64,000 bases of DNA, from positions 2,542,001-2,606,000 of the forward strand of contig CBDCPE010000004.1 in the NCBI GenBank assembly GCA_965220055.1, given 5' to 3'. Shown in pieces: positions 35,998 through 45,551 of this stretch. The notes beneath the pieces are model-generated. The model ran no database searches, had not been told where the DNA came from, and saw nothing but the letters and a program-made list of their open reading frames with translations. This DNA is from Bin87 sp965220055. GTDB lineage: Bacteria; Chloroflexota; Dehalococcoidia; Lucifugimonadales; UBA3495. Every line of letters begins with the position of its first letter. Positions within the stretch are counted from its first letter, which is position 1. A program made the position numbers and the translations under genes.

Positions 35998-36411
35998 TTA
36001 GATTCCCAATGCCGCTACCCCCGCCTTGGCGATGGCCTCGTCGTCCAACCCGCTGGGCAGGCCTCCCACTCCGATGGCTCCGACTACCATCCCGTCGTGG
36101 AGAACGGCGACCCCGCCAGGTATCGCTATCAGCTGGGGATCCCCAAAGGACTCGAGCGACCGGCCCGAGCTGCTGAGTTGCTCGGCGAAAGCGGCGGTAT
36201 CCATGGAGCGGACCGCGGAGGTGTAGGCCTTGCGAACGGCGAAGGTGGGCCTCAGGCAGCGGTCCATCCGGGCGTAGGCCAGCAGGTTTCCGGCATCGTC
36301 GACCACGGCCATGTCGACCTTGCGCCGGTCAGGATCCCGGTTGTAATCGGCGATCATGGCCGAAATGGCGTTCTGGGCCTGTTCCAGGCTGATCATGGGC
36401 TTGTTGTACAT
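35998..36411 (-). CDS. GlcG/HbpS family protein
   Basis: A 137-residue protein of the GlcG/HbpS (haem-degrading/DUF336) family. It shows VDMAVVDDAGNLLAYARMD, then RKAYTSAVRSMDTA and IPGGVAVLHDGMVVGAIGVG, the three conserved blocks. Members bind haem, corrinoids or act beside glycolate or diol metabolism; the exact role varies. The ATG at 36411 has GGAGG seven bases upstream. No close operon partner exists on its strand. Confidence 0.87.
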   Translation of the reverse strand: MYNKPMISLEQAQNAISAMIADYNRDPDRRKVDMAVVDDAGNLLAYARMDRCLRPTFAVRKAYTSAVRSMDTAAFAEQLSSSGRSLESFGDPQLIAIPGGVAVLHDGMVVGAIGVGGLPSGLDDEAIAKAGVAALGI

Positions 36412-36700
36412 ATCGTCGACCTCCGTGAAGCTGTCGTTGGAAACTGCGCCGCTCTCGATTGCTACCAGGCTGCTGTTCGTTCGGGCGTTGAGTTTGGAGT
36501 TAGTCTATCTGCTCCCTGGTGCTGCGGTAAACCCGGGGACTGTTCCAACCCCGCAGGACCGCGTAGCTATCGATCCAAGACCGGTGATGCCGATGCCCCT
36601 TGGTCCGGATATGGTCTTCGGCTCCCACCGGGATGCCGTGCTTTCGCCGGTGGCAGTCACCGGCCAGGATTTCCCGTTCGGCGTGCCGGAAGACTTCGAT

Positions 36701-37789
36701 TTACCTCCTCTCGTACAATCGATTTAGATTGCCTAGTCGATCCGGGTCCAACTCCTTTCCCTGCAAAGCCGGATGGTCGGGGCCGTACCGATGGGACCGG
36801 AACACCCCGTTGGCCATGCCGAATTGGGACGGAACGACGAAGGGGCTGATGAATTCCCACACTATCTCGTTTCCGGGGGTTGCCTCGAACAACCTGCCGG
36901 TAAGACCCTCGGTTATCAGAGTGTTCCCGTTGGGTAAGCGTTGCGCCCCGCCGGTGAAGTGAGTGAAGAAGGAGACCATCGGCAGGCCCTGGTACTGCCA
37001 CACGATCTCGCTGGTGGACGGATCCACCTCGATCACCCGAGAGTAGCTTAATCCCCGACGGTGGCAACCGTTGTCCAGCAGCAGCACGTGGCCGTTGTCC
37101 AGGTAGGTGGGATGATGTTGATGGGATATGTTGCCCCGTCCCCACTTCCATGCAATCTGCCCCGTTGACCGGTCCACCAACGCCACAGTGTCGAGGATGC
37201 GGAAGCTGATCAGGAAGGTGCTTCCGTCAGGCGACGCCGTTAGATCGTTCGCGCCTCCCCAGGCGTCGCGCCGCTCCAGGGGGCAAATAACGTCCGTTTC
37301 CAGATCCAGGTGGTCGGCGGACCGCCATACGTTCACCTCGACGCCATCGGGTGTAACCTCCGCCACCTGGTCCCCGAGCATCTGCTCCGGGTCGCTGGCA
37401 GTGGTAAAGCCGCCTTGGACACTGCGGGTTAGTTCCGCGGATATCCGGTCGCGCTGCAACAGGATCAGGTTGTTGCCGTTGGGAAGCCGGTCGTGGCGCC
37501 GCAGGCTGGGGTTGTAGTACTCCCAGACCAGCCTGCTGTCCCAGTCCAGTTCCCGGATGTGGTCGGCACCCGGAGGGTTGGACCCTTGATCTCGGAAAAG
37601 CAGGTTGCCATTGTCCAACAGGAAGCCGTAGGCGATGCCGCCGGGATGGTGCCAACGGTGAACGAAGTTGCCTTCCATGTCGATCAGGTAGGCGTCGTCG
37701 CCGCCGTTGGGCGAGAAAAGAGTGTAACCCCGGTACGCGCCGGCAGCGTGGTAACGGACCAATCCCGTGGGACGGTAGGACGTATTCAT
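36701..37789 (-). CDS. Arylsulfotransferase (ASST)-like beta-propeller protein
   Basis: A 362-residue protein resembling the ASST family: GYTLFSPNGGDDAYLIDMEG and VHRWHHPGG near the start, HDRLPNGNNLILL, then a blade with NISHQHHPTYLDNGHVLLLD, NGCHRRG and QRLPNGNTLITEG. Classical ASST is periplasmic and moves sulfate between phenols using a His; two or three candidate His residues are visible, but no signal peptide is present, so activity is not certain. The start is the ATG at 37789 with AGGAG upstream; a 291-codon extension is spurious. Confidence 0.82.
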   Translation of the reverse strand: MNTSYRPTGLVRYHAAGAYRGYTLFSPNGGDDAYLIDMEGNFVHRWHHPGGIAYGFLLDNGNLLFRDQGSNPPGADHIRELDWDSRLVWEYYNPSLRRHDRLPNGNNLILLQRDRISAELTRSVQGGFTTASDPEQMLGDQVAEVTPDGVEVNVWRSADHLDLETDVICPLERRDAWGGANDLTASPDGSTFLISFRILDTVALVDRSTGQIAWKWGRGNISHQHHPTYLDNGHVLLLDNGCHRRGLSYSRVIEVDPSTSEIVWQYQGLPMVSFFTHFTGGAQRLPNGNTLITEGLTGRLFEATPGNEIVWEFISPFVVPSQFGMANGVFRSHRYGPDHPALQGKELDPDRLGNLNRLYERR

Positions 37790-38245
37790 GCGGTGCTCCT
37801 CTTGGTTGCCTGAACTAAAGCTACCGCCACAACGAAGGCGCGACGGGTATCGGACCGGGCTACGGGGGCGTCGCTGCGCCAACCGGTGAAAATCTGGCAT
37901 CAATCCCAAGGCTTCGGGGCTGGCTAACCGACCGGCTGCGCGAGACCGACAAGAGGATACTGGACGCGAGACCGATGGTAAACTTGGCCCGACCTCTCGC
38001 CTTGTTACCGGCCGGGGGCCAGGAGCCGACTCGAATGCGTATCGGGGTACCCGATCTGGTTTCCAACTCCTACTTTCCCGCGGTTGCCGCCATAGACTTG
38101 GGGTTTTTCCAGGCCCAGGGAATAGACGCGGAGTTGGAGATGGTCTTTCCGGTGGGCAGGGCCATGGAAGCATTGCGGGACCGTAGGATCGACTTTGTGG
38201 CCGGTCCCGCCCACGCCACCCTGTCGGCATTCCCCGGCTGGCAGG

Positions 38246-39677
38246 GTAACAGTTCAGAGTTGCGGGGAAATGAGCAGTTGACGGCAAGCGGCGAGAGGAT
38301 TTAGACCCTGGGCGCGCCAGGTGCCGAAGAGAGCGGCCAAGGTCATCTTGCTCTGTGTGCCTTGCTCCGAGCGGGTGCCGCCGCTGATCTTGCGACTGAT
38401 GACCAGGTGGCGCAGGCTGCGCTCGGCGGCGTTGTTGTCCGCTGGCACGTCCGGTTCGGCCACAAAGACCAAGAGTTCCTTGAGGTGGCGCTCGATGCGT
38501 CGGCACAGCTTGGCCTGGGTTGCCAACGGGTCGTGCCGGAAGGGTTGACCGAGGGCCAGCAGTTGTCGTTCCAGGGCCAGTTGGGCGGTGCGCCGCCGCT
38601 TGGCCTGGGGATGAGTGCAGGCTTTGGCCCGGTCGTAAATCCCGTGGACAGCGTCGGCCCACCTGGCCAGTGGCGTATCATCGGGGTAGAGGGTGCGCAG
38701 GTCATGGATGTCCCGCAGCAGGTGGGCCCAGCAGCGTTGCTTGGGGCCATCGTAATGGTGGTAGGCAGCGTAGAAATCGCTGACCAATACTCCGGAGAAA
38801 GCATCGCTCAGGGCTTCATCCACCACCGTCTTGCCCCGGCCCCGCCGCAGAAAATACCGCTCGGTGGGGGTGCTGAAGGTCCACGCGTAGCCGTTGTGGC
38901 CGTCCTCCCGCCCGCCGGTCTCATCGGCGTGGACCACCGGACTGCCCCGGATGCGTTCCACAATGCCCGCCACCACCGCCTGGGCTTTTCGTGCCACCTG
39001 GTGCGTCGCAGCTACGATGGCCCCCAGGCTGAGGCGTAACCCGTGCACGGCGTCCAGATACCACCTGATGCTGCGGACGGGCAGCCGGGCCTCCTCCCGC
39101 AAGGCGGCAATCAGGCTGATGATGTTGACCCCCAGACGCTGCTTGCCCAGTGCCACGTCGTCCGTTGCCGCTCGGGGCGTCCAGTGGCGTCGGCACCGGG
39201 GACAGGTGCGGGCGATATAGACGTGCTCGGTAACCTGCACCGGAACCTGGGGCAGGTCAATGACTTCCCGAGTGCGCTGGGCCCAACCGCCGGACAACCG
39301 GGTCCCGCAGTCGGGGCACTGATCCACCGTGTGTTCTACCCGCTGGGTGGGCGTCATACGGGCCCGGGCAAAGCCGTGGGGCCGCGGCTTGCGTGGCAAT
39401 TTGGGCTGGGCAGGCTTCCGGTCGGCTTTGGGTTTCAGACCGGGCATACGTCGGGGACCGCTGGGTTTGGCCGGCCCTTCCAGCTGGGCAATCCGTTTCT
39501 CCAGGCGCTCGATGATGGCCTGCTGCCGGACGATGATGGCGATGAGGACATCCCGGTCGGCAGTGGCGAGGTCGATTTCCCGATCCATATCCGTCATATG
39601 ACATAACCACCGCCGGTAGCGCCAGTGCCCCGCAACCCTCTTTCGACCAATTTACCTCACCAACTCTGAACTGTTAC
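38246..39677 (-). mobile_element. IS66-family insertion sequence, copy 1 (1432 bases)
   Basis: Ends are perfect 17-base inverted repeats GTAACAGTTCAGAGTTG (38246-38262 and 39661-39677). The eight-base target duplication CTGGCAGG is exact (38238-38245, 39678-39685), the size expected for IS66. Only one gene is present, so it belongs to the single-ORF type without tnpA/tnpB accessory genes. Confidence 0.95.
38254..39597 (-). CDS. IS66-family transposase, copy 1
   Basis: A 447-residue TnpC-like transposase. After an N-terminal coiled coil (RQQAIIERLEKRIAQLEG) comes a zinc-binding segment CPDCGTRLSGG with CPRCRRHW, then the DDE domain: HADETGGRED, LVSDFYAAYHHYDG and NNAAERSLRHLVISRK supply the Asp, Asp and Glu. 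One oddity is DETGGR, where copy 2 and most relatives have DETGWR; this Trp-to-Gly change next to the catalytic Asp could weaken activity. The frame is otherwise intact. Confidence 0.93.
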   Translation of the reverse strand: MTDMDREIDLATADRDVLIAIIVRQQAIIERLEKRIAQLEGPAKPSGPRRMPGLKPKADRKPAQPKLPRKPRPHGFARARMTPTQRVEHTVDQCPDCGTRLSGGWAQRTREVIDLPQVPVQVTEHVYIARTCPRCRRHWTPRAATDDVALGKQRLGVNIISLIAALREEARLPVRSIRWYLDAVHGLRLSLGAIVAATHQVARKAQAVVAGIVERIRGSPVVHADETGGREDGHNGYAWTFSTPTERYFLRRGRGKTVVDEALSDAFSGVLVSDFYAAYHHYDGPKQRCWAHLLRDIHDLRTLYPDDTPLARWADAVHGIYDRAKACTHPQAKRRRTAQLALERQLLALGQPFRHDPLATQAKLCRRIERHLKELLVFVAEPDVPADNNAAERSLRHLVISRKISGGTRSEQGTQSKMTLAALFGTWRAQGLNPLAACRQLLISPQL

Positions 39678-40410
39678 CTGGCAGGGCGCTAAGTTGCTGG
39701 CCGCCCTGTCCCAGCATACCTTCTGGCTTCTGGTGTTGCGCTCCGACCTGGGAGTCCCGCTGGGGGACGTTGCAGCGGTCAAGGGCTTGCGCATCGGGGC
39801 AGTCCCCGGGCCCGACGCCACGCTGCGCCGGCTGCTGGCCCAAGCCGGCGTGGATCCTACGCGAGACGGTGTGACATTGGCACCGGTACCCGGAAGCGGC
39901 GATGCCGGCGTTTCCTTCGGCGTCCACGCCGCCCGAGCCCTGGAGGAGGGGATAATCGACGGGTTCTGGGCCAACGCGATGGGAGCCGAAGTCGCGGTGC
40001 GTAGCGGGATAGGCAGCGTGGCGCTCGACCCGAGGCAAGGACTCGGTCCGCCGGCAGCGAGGGACTTCACCTTTGCGGCGTTGGTAACCACCGACCGGCT
40101 GATTGAAGACGCTCCCGCCGCCGCCGCGGGAGCGGTTCGCGCGATCGTGGATGCGCAGCGGGCGCTGCGGTCCGATCCGTCTCTGGCAGCCGGGATCGGC
40201 CACCGGCTGTGCCCACCGGGTGAAGCCACATTGATCGAGGACCTGGTCCGGCGTGACGCGCCCTATTACGTCGCAGAAATTTCTCCGAACTCTGTAGCCA
40301 ACCTGAACGAGTTCTCCCGAAATGTCAGCCTGCTCTCCGGGGACATAGCCTATTAGCAGGTGGTGGCCACCCAGTTCGCTCATCTCTGGACAGAACAGTA
40401 GGTGCGCCCG

Positions 40411-41400
40411 ATGAAAGTGGATATCAGGGTACCCGTCGGCCTGCCGATCCAGGAGACCGCCGATTTCATCGCGGGATGCGAGGCCGCCGGATTTGCCGGA
40501 GTTGGTGTCCACGACCACCAGCACAGTGGGCGGGACGTCTTTCTCACTCTGGCCTTGGCCGCCGAGCGGACCTCCCGGCTGACCTTGTACCCAGCGACCT
40601 CCAATCCGGTCACCCGGCATTCGATGGTGCTGGCCTCGCTGGCCCACTCCCTGGAGGAGATCGCGCCCGAACGGGTGCGCCTGACCGTGGCTCCCGGCTA
40701 CCTCGCTGTCGGCAATATTGGCCGGCCCCGGGCCACGGTCGATGTCATGCGACGGGCCATCACCACTATTCGCCGCCTGCTGGGGGGCGAGAGTATGGAA
40801 TTCAACGGAGTCGAAACCCGGCTGCGCAACGTAAGCTACCGGCCGACACCAGTATTCATGACCGCCGCCGGTCCACGGATGGTGGAGTTGGCCGGTGAAG
40901 TTGCCGACGGCGCCCTGTTGCTCGTCGGCCTCCATCCAAAAGCGGTCGACGCGGCCCGCCGCCAATTGGAAATCGGCGCGGCGCGGGCCGGGCGCAACCT
41001 GGACGGTTTCCAGACGATCTTCATTACCCCAACGACGGTGTCGCATGACGGCCCGGCCGCCCGTCGCTTTCCCCAACAGTGGTTCCGGCCCGGCCAACCG
41101 TACCTGAAATACCCCAGCGTCTCCAACCTCGTCTGGTTGCGAGAGGCCGGCATTGACTTGGCCGACGATTTCGTCCCAGAGAGCATCGGCGACGCTCAGG
41201 CGGCCGAAATATGCGATTCCTTCGGTCTATTCGGCACACCGGAGGAGTGCTTGGCCAGACTGAAGAGGGCCAGAGACGAATCGTGTATCAATCACGTCTT
41301 TATCTTTCCCACCCACACCCAAGAGGGTGGTTACGACATGCCGCGGGCCGAGGTGGACGCCTTCCAAGAGATAATAATCCCGGGTCTGGGTGCCTTTTAG
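40411..41400 (+). CDS. LLM-class flavin-dependent oxidoreductase 2
   Basis: A 329-residue luciferase-fold flavoprotein, closer to the F420-dependent methylene-H4MPT reductase-like branch: VDIRVPVGLPIQETADFIAG, then GVGVHDHQHSGRDVFLTLAL, LTLYPATSNPVTRHSMVLAS and a late FGTPEECLARLKRARD. The ATG at 40411 is preferred; a GTG at 40402 is possible. It lies 54 bases after the end of the interrupted solute-binding gene and on the same strand, so the two were likely an operon. The substrate is unknown. Confidence 0.87.
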   Translation: MKVDIRVPVGLPIQETADFIAGCEAAGFAGVGVHDHQHSGRDVFLTLALAAERTSRLTLYPATSNPVTRHSMVLASLAHSLEEIAPERVRLTVAPGYLAVGNIGRPRATVDVMRRAITTIRRLLGGESMEFNGVETRLRNVSYRPTPVFMTAAGPRMVELAGEVADGALLLVGLHPKAVDAARRQLEIGAARAGRNLDGFQTIFITPTTVSHDGPAARRFPQQWFRPGQPYLKYPSVSNLVWLREAGIDLADDFVPESIGDAQAAEICDSFGLFGTPEECLARLKRARDESCINHVFIFPTHTQEGGYDMPRAEVDAFQEIIIPGLGAF

Positions 41401-41629
41401 TAGCGGTTCTCCAGGGCTTTTTGGTTGGCGGCCGTTTTGGAAAAACAACAGCAACAATACCTTGGGCATCTTTGGAGGGCGAGTCTCGGACCGATTCCGG
41501 GACGACGGTAGCGAGGCGAACAGGACTGGTTTGCTCCCAAAACTGGACCAGTGGAAATCCGAGTTTTGTGGGATGAACTGGAGCGACTGACCGAGAGAAT
41601 CGTCTGGTGAGGTGCTCTCGGCACTCCCC
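41401..41629. other. Unassigned spacer before IS cluster
   Basis: About 230 bases between the LLM gene and the first IS remnant. No gene or hairpin was recognised. Confidence 0.4.
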
Positions 41630-41729
41630 AGCTGGACTTTGCGCATTTCAAGCGGCGTAAGCGAGGGAATCTACAAGCCGGTGGTACAGGGCGACGGGGA
41701 GTTCCTGCGTATCGAGGCTGGCCGCTCGG
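41630..41729 (-). mobile_element. Left-end remnant of an IS701-like element
   Basis: About 100 bases beginning AGCTGGACTTTGCGCA and continuing with GCGTAAGCGAGGGAATCTAC; this resembles the transposase 3' end found at about 44028-44100 (GCGTAAGCCAGGGAATCTGC). The first 16 bases match, inverted, the sequence at 45534-45549. It ends abruptly at the intact element that follows, so it is a cut-off copy. Confidence 0.65.
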
Positions 41730-43173
41730 CTTTGTACAATCAAGCGGCATAGGCTAGCGTGTCGAGCATCCTGCGGTACAAGAGGCGCGGGACTTTTATC
41801 GATTCGTGCTCGCGCTCGGACGGCATAAAAGTACCCTGCTGCACCCAGAGGTGTCGTCTGACCAGGGCGATGGCGTCGGCGAAGGAAGGGCTGGTCTTGT
41901 CATACCATGCCGTGGTGCGCGGAGCCATGCCACCCTGCTGACCGATCAGGATATCCGCCGCCAGCGTCACCACGCTGAACAAGCCAAAGAGCGCGGGGGT
42001 GGTCCGCGCGATGGCTCGTTCCGACCACTGGCGCTGGGTTTCCATGCCCAGGTGAGCCCGCAGCTCCTCAAAGGTCACCTCGACCTGCCACCGCAGCAGA
42101 TACCACTGCAATATCCGCAGCGGTTCCGCCGCGACGTCGGTGCATAGCAAGGCATAGGGCCCGCGGCGCTCCGCCAGGTATCTGACGACGACCCAACGTA
42201 TGGGAAGGCGCGGCGGCCCGCCGTGGTACCACAGCGCCACGCCCGAAGCGAGCTCGACCATGGTGGTACTGCCGTCGGAACCGGTGGCGCGGTAGGGGGT
42301 CCATTGGGTAGCGGGATCGTCCAGTACCGCAGTGGGATTGGGCAGTCGCGCTCCGACCACCCGGGGCCGCCCGATCTGGCCGGGCCGCCGCGCTGGCGCG
42401 GGCTGGTGCAGGGACGCATCCTTGCGCAGTTTGGTGACGACGACAACGGGCTTCGACATGCCCTGGCAATGCCGCAGGAACTCCCGCTTGGCGTAGCCGC
42501 CATCGGCCACCACCACCAGGTCCCGGTCCGGCAGCCACCGGCGCCGGCAGACCAGCATCTGCTGGGCGTAGTCGGTGACCGTCTTGTGCCGGCGGCCTTT
42601 GCGTCGGTCATAGCGGGCCGACACCACCAGCGCGGTCAAAAACGGCAGCGCCCAGTGTCGACCCGCCCATCCGATACGCGTCAGCAACATCAGGCTCACC
42701 CATTGCAGTCCGGGAGTCATCACCACCTGGTCGTCGGTGGAGCGTACGGGATCCCGGTACCGCCCCTTGGCCGCAATCTTCCGGCCCCAGCGTCGTTCCA
42801 CCGTCTCGTCAATGCCGAACACCAACGGCTCGGTGGACGAACCAAGGCGCCCGGCCACCAGCAGCAACAGCACCCGGCTCAGTCGCAGTGGCGACCACTG
42901 GGCGCGGTTGAGCACGTGGTGATAGATGGCGAAGTCGCCGTGCTGCCCAATCCCCAGGATGTTGAGGGCGGAGGACACGGTGCGCTTGCCGGGAGACAGG
43001 ATCGCTCCTACCGCCAGGAGTTGAGCCTTGCGCCAGGTCCTGGGGTCAAACAGGTGCTCAAAGGGCAGCAGCAGGGTTACTATGACTGCGGGCAGGGTAG
43101 GCATGCTCGACCTCTTGTAGTGATTTGGTCGAGCTTACCCTGTTCTTATAATTCTGCTAGCTTTTGTACAAAG
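41730..43173 (-). mobile_element. Intact IS701-like element
   Basis: The transposase is bounded by short inverted repeats CTTTGTACAA (41730-41739) and TTGTACAAAG (43164-43173). The left repeat overlaps the transposase stop codon. A clean target duplication is not visible: flanks are TCGG and TCGA, and they belong to different IS remnants, so the element sits at a rearranged site. The family assignment is from the transposase. Confidence 0.7.
41740..43104 (-). CDS. IS701-like DDE transposase
   Basis: A 454-residue transposase: LPFEHLFDPRTWRKAQLLAV and ILSPGKRTVSSALNILG at the N-terminus, then FGIDETVERRWGRKIAAKG (first Asp), LVVVADGGYAKREF (second Asp) and RWQVEVTFEELRAHLGMETQ (Glu). This pattern fits the DDE_5/IS701-like group. 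The frame is intact with all acidic residues. A degenerate relative lies at about 44008-45467. Confidence 0.85.
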   Translation of the reverse strand: MPTLPAVIVTLLLPFEHLFDPRTWRKAQLLAVGAILSPGKRTVSSALNILGIGQHGDFAIYHHVLNRAQWSPLRLSRVLLLLVAGRLGSSTEPLVFGIDETVERRWGRKIAAKGRYRDPVRSTDDQVVMTPGLQWVSLMLLTRIGWAGRHWALPFLTALVVSARYDRRKGRRHKTVTDYAQQMLVCRRRWLPDRDLVVVADGGYAKREFLRHCQGMSKPVVVVTKLRKDASLHQPAPARRPGQIGRPRVVGARLPNPTAVLDDPATQWTPYRATGSDGSTTMVELASGVALWYHGGPPRLPIRWVVVRYLAERRGPYALLCTDVAAEPLRILQWYLLRWQVEVTFEELRAHLGMETQRQWSERAIARTTPALFGLFSVVTLAADILIGQQGGMAPRTTAWYDKTSPSFADAIALVRRHLWVQQGTFMPSEREHESIKVPRLLYRRMLDTLAYAA

Positions 43174-43972
43174 TCGAGGGCTGGCCAAAGGGCGGGTGGA
43201 GCGTACGGCAGGAACCTTGCAAGACCGGTTGATCACGGAACTCCGGCAGGCCGGAGCAACCACCATGGAGCAGGCTAACACCGTACTGAAGCAGTTCCTG
43301 CCCCGGTTCAGCCGGCGTTTCCAGGTTCCCGCCCAGTGCTCTGATCCGGCATTCCGACCCTTGCCGTCCGATCTGCACCTGGGGCAGGTCCTGTGCTTCA
43401 AGCACAAAAGGAGAGTGGCTCGGGACAACACCGTGAAGTTCCAGAGGCACACCCTGCAGTTGCTGCCTGGTCGACGTCGTCGCTCCTACGCAGGAGCAGT
43501 TGTGTTGGTGTTGCAAGGCCTGGACGGCCGGCTGTCGTTGCAGCATGAGGGACGCATCATTGCAACCCAAATGGCACCGCCAAGTCCAGGATCGCTGCGA
43601 AACGGCCTCAAGCCTTCCTCAGGCGATGCCAGCCCGTCTCCGAACCCCAAAGGCCTCAGTGAACCTCGGGAAACGGCCCATGATCCACTGACAATGGTGG
43701 CTGTAGAAAACGGCCACGGCTCCGACATCCACGATGAAGACGTGGTTGCCATGACGGTGACCACTTCACCCAGGAGGCCGACGTTTCTGCAACAGGCCCG
43801 ATGGGACGCGATCCAGCAGGCCAAGCTCGAGGGCATGTCCATTCGCCGGATGGCAAGGGAGTTGGGTCTCCACCGAGACACCGTGAGGCGATACATCGAT
43901 GCCGAAAGTCCACCGACACGGCGGTCGCCGGCGACGCCATCGGCACCGACCTTTGATACGATGCCAGGATAG
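43174..43972 (+). pseudogene. 3' fragment of ISNCY-type transposase joined to another HTH segment
   Basis: Directly after the intact element the frame reads GLAKGRVERTAGTLQDRLIT, FLPRFSRRFQVP, LCFKHKRRVARDNTVKF and GRIIATQMAPP, typical of the C-terminal half of ISNCY/IS481-like transposases. The N-terminal catalytic part is missing. The downstream part contains AIQQAKLEGMSIRRMARELG, then LHRDTVRRYIDAE, a helix-turn-helix of a different transposase type. It is a mosaic of IS debris, not a working gene. Confidence 0.7.
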
Positions 43973-44007
43973 ACCCAGTGACATTTTTGCTGAACACTTA
44001 GCCGGAC

Positions 44008-45549
44008 ATTTTCCCTGAACGTCGACAGGCGTAAGCCAGGGAATCTGCAAGTCGGTGGTACAAAGCGACCGGGAGTCCCTGCGTATCGAGGCTGGCCGCC
44101 GACAGTGGAAAACTCTCCGACGCCAGCCACAGTTGGCGTCGCACCAGGGCGATGGCGTCCACGAAGGTCGGCGACAGCTGGTCGTACCAGGCCGCCCTGC
44201 GCTGGGTCATGGGACGCCGTTTTTGCAACGAGACGGCGGCCAGGGCGGTCTAGGAGAAGATCCCCAGCAGGACGGGCGTGGTGCGGGCGATGGCCAGGTC
44301 GGACCACTGGCGCTGGGTCTCCACGCCCAGGTGGGTACGCACCTCCGGGAAAGTAACTTCCAGTTGCCCGCGCAGGACAAACCATTCCAGGATTTGCTGC
44401 GGGTCCGCCGCGGGGTCGGTACCGAGCAAAGCCTACGGAGTGCAGGCGCCCTGGGGATCGCGGATCAACCCCCCAGCAAATGAGGACGGGAGGTTTGCCG
44501 GAGCGGTACCAGACCGCCGTCTCGGAGGTGAGTTCCACTGTGGAGGTGGTGCCGTCATATCAGGCCACTGTGGCGCTGGCCCACCTCACGTTGGCCTGGT
44601 CAAGGAGGGCTTGGAGCGAGGGTCGCCGCGCGCCTTGCCGCGGGGGGCGACCCTGCTGACCCGGTTGACGAGGCGGCGCGGGCGCATCGCGGGCCGCGTC
44701 CCGCCGCAATCTGGCGATGAGGGTTACCGGCGGGGCCAGGGACTAGCAGCAGTGGAGCAGGTCCAGAGTGGAGCCGGTCCAGGACGGCGTAGCCCTCGGC
44801 GCGGTACTACCACCAGCGGGCGCTGCGGCAGCCAGCGGCGCAGCTGCAAGATCATCTGCCGCGCCCAGTCGGTGCGCTTTTTGTGGCGGCATCCCGGCTG
44901 GTGGTACCCGGCTGGTGATAGTACCGCGCCGATGGCGCCAGCACCGTGAGCACCGGTAAGGCCCCAAGTAGCCCATCAGGGTCAAGGAAATGGCGTCCGG
45001 CCCAGGGTACCTGGCCCAGCCACAGCAGAGAACTCCCGCGCCGACCGCTGGCCTTGACCAGGTAGCTGCGGCTGGAACGCACCGCGTCCCGGTAGCTGCC
45101 CCGACCTTGGATCTGAGGACCTTGGATCTGAGGACCGCGACGCCGTTCCAGGGTTTCGTGATTGGTAAAAGGCTCGTATGCCGCAGATCAGCGGGCCGTC
45201 GCTGTGATCCAGGTGCTGGAGCAGCAGCAGCAGGACGCGGGCCGCCTCACCAGGCGACCACACCGCCCGATTGAGCACCTCATGGTAGCCGGCGTAGTCC
45301 TGTGGGTCGCTGCGGCCCATGACGCGCCGCGCCGCAGCTACGGTGCGCTGGCCCGGGGTCAGGATCGCGCCCACCAGCAGCACCTGGGCTTTCCGCCAGG
45401 TTGGGTTGGTAAACAGCGTCGCGAAGGGAAGGAGCAGCGATACCATGGCATCGGGCCGGGTGAGCATGGCTGGGCCTTTAGTGAGATATGGGTCAAGCCA
45501 GCTTACCCGGTCTTTATATTTTTTTCTAAATTTTGCGCAAAGTCCAGCT
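44008..45549 (-). pseudogene. Degenerate IS701-like element and transposase
   Basis: The minus strand carries broken pieces of a transposase related to the one at 41740-43104. The N-terminal part is at 44982-45467 (LLPFATLFTNPTWRKAQVLL, ILTPGQRTVAAARRVMG), with a frameshift and a small direct repeat (GGACCTTGGATCTGA near 45100-45135) near its middle. The C-terminal part is at 43998-44228 (AAWYDQLSPTFVDAIALVRR). Several frames are needed to follow it. The right end AGCTGGACTTTGCGCA (inverted, 45534-45549) matches the remnant at 41630. Confidence 0.75.
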
Positions 45550-45551
45550 TT

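Larger units (their letters stand above)
38035..40356 (+). pseudogene. ABC transporter solute-binding protein (NMT1/THI5-like) split by IS66
   Basis: The 5' part (from the ATG at 38035 with AGGAG upstream) encodes RIGVPDLVSNSYFPAVAAID and FFQAQGIDAELEMVFP, typical of NMT1/THI5-like or SsuA-like substrate-binding proteins. It is interrupted after GWQ by a 1432-base IS66 element. The 3' part resumes at 39686 in the same frame (AKLLAALSQHTFWLLVLRSD) and ends at 40356. Removing the element and one eight-base target copy gives an intact frame of about 293 residues. No signal peptide is evident at the start. Nothing else of the transporter is adjacent. Confidence 0.87.

Noticed and set aside
37790..38662. 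A 291-codon upstream extension of the arylsulfotransferase-like gene
   Set aside because: It runs antisense through the solute-binding gene and into the IS66 element; an ATG with ribosome site at 37789 matches the family N-terminus.
43174..43972. A 258-codon ORF as a novel DNA-binding protein
   Set aside because: The first two thirds match the C-terminal half of an ISNCY-type transposase starting mid-domain, and the HTH at the end belongs to another IS type, so it is IS debris.
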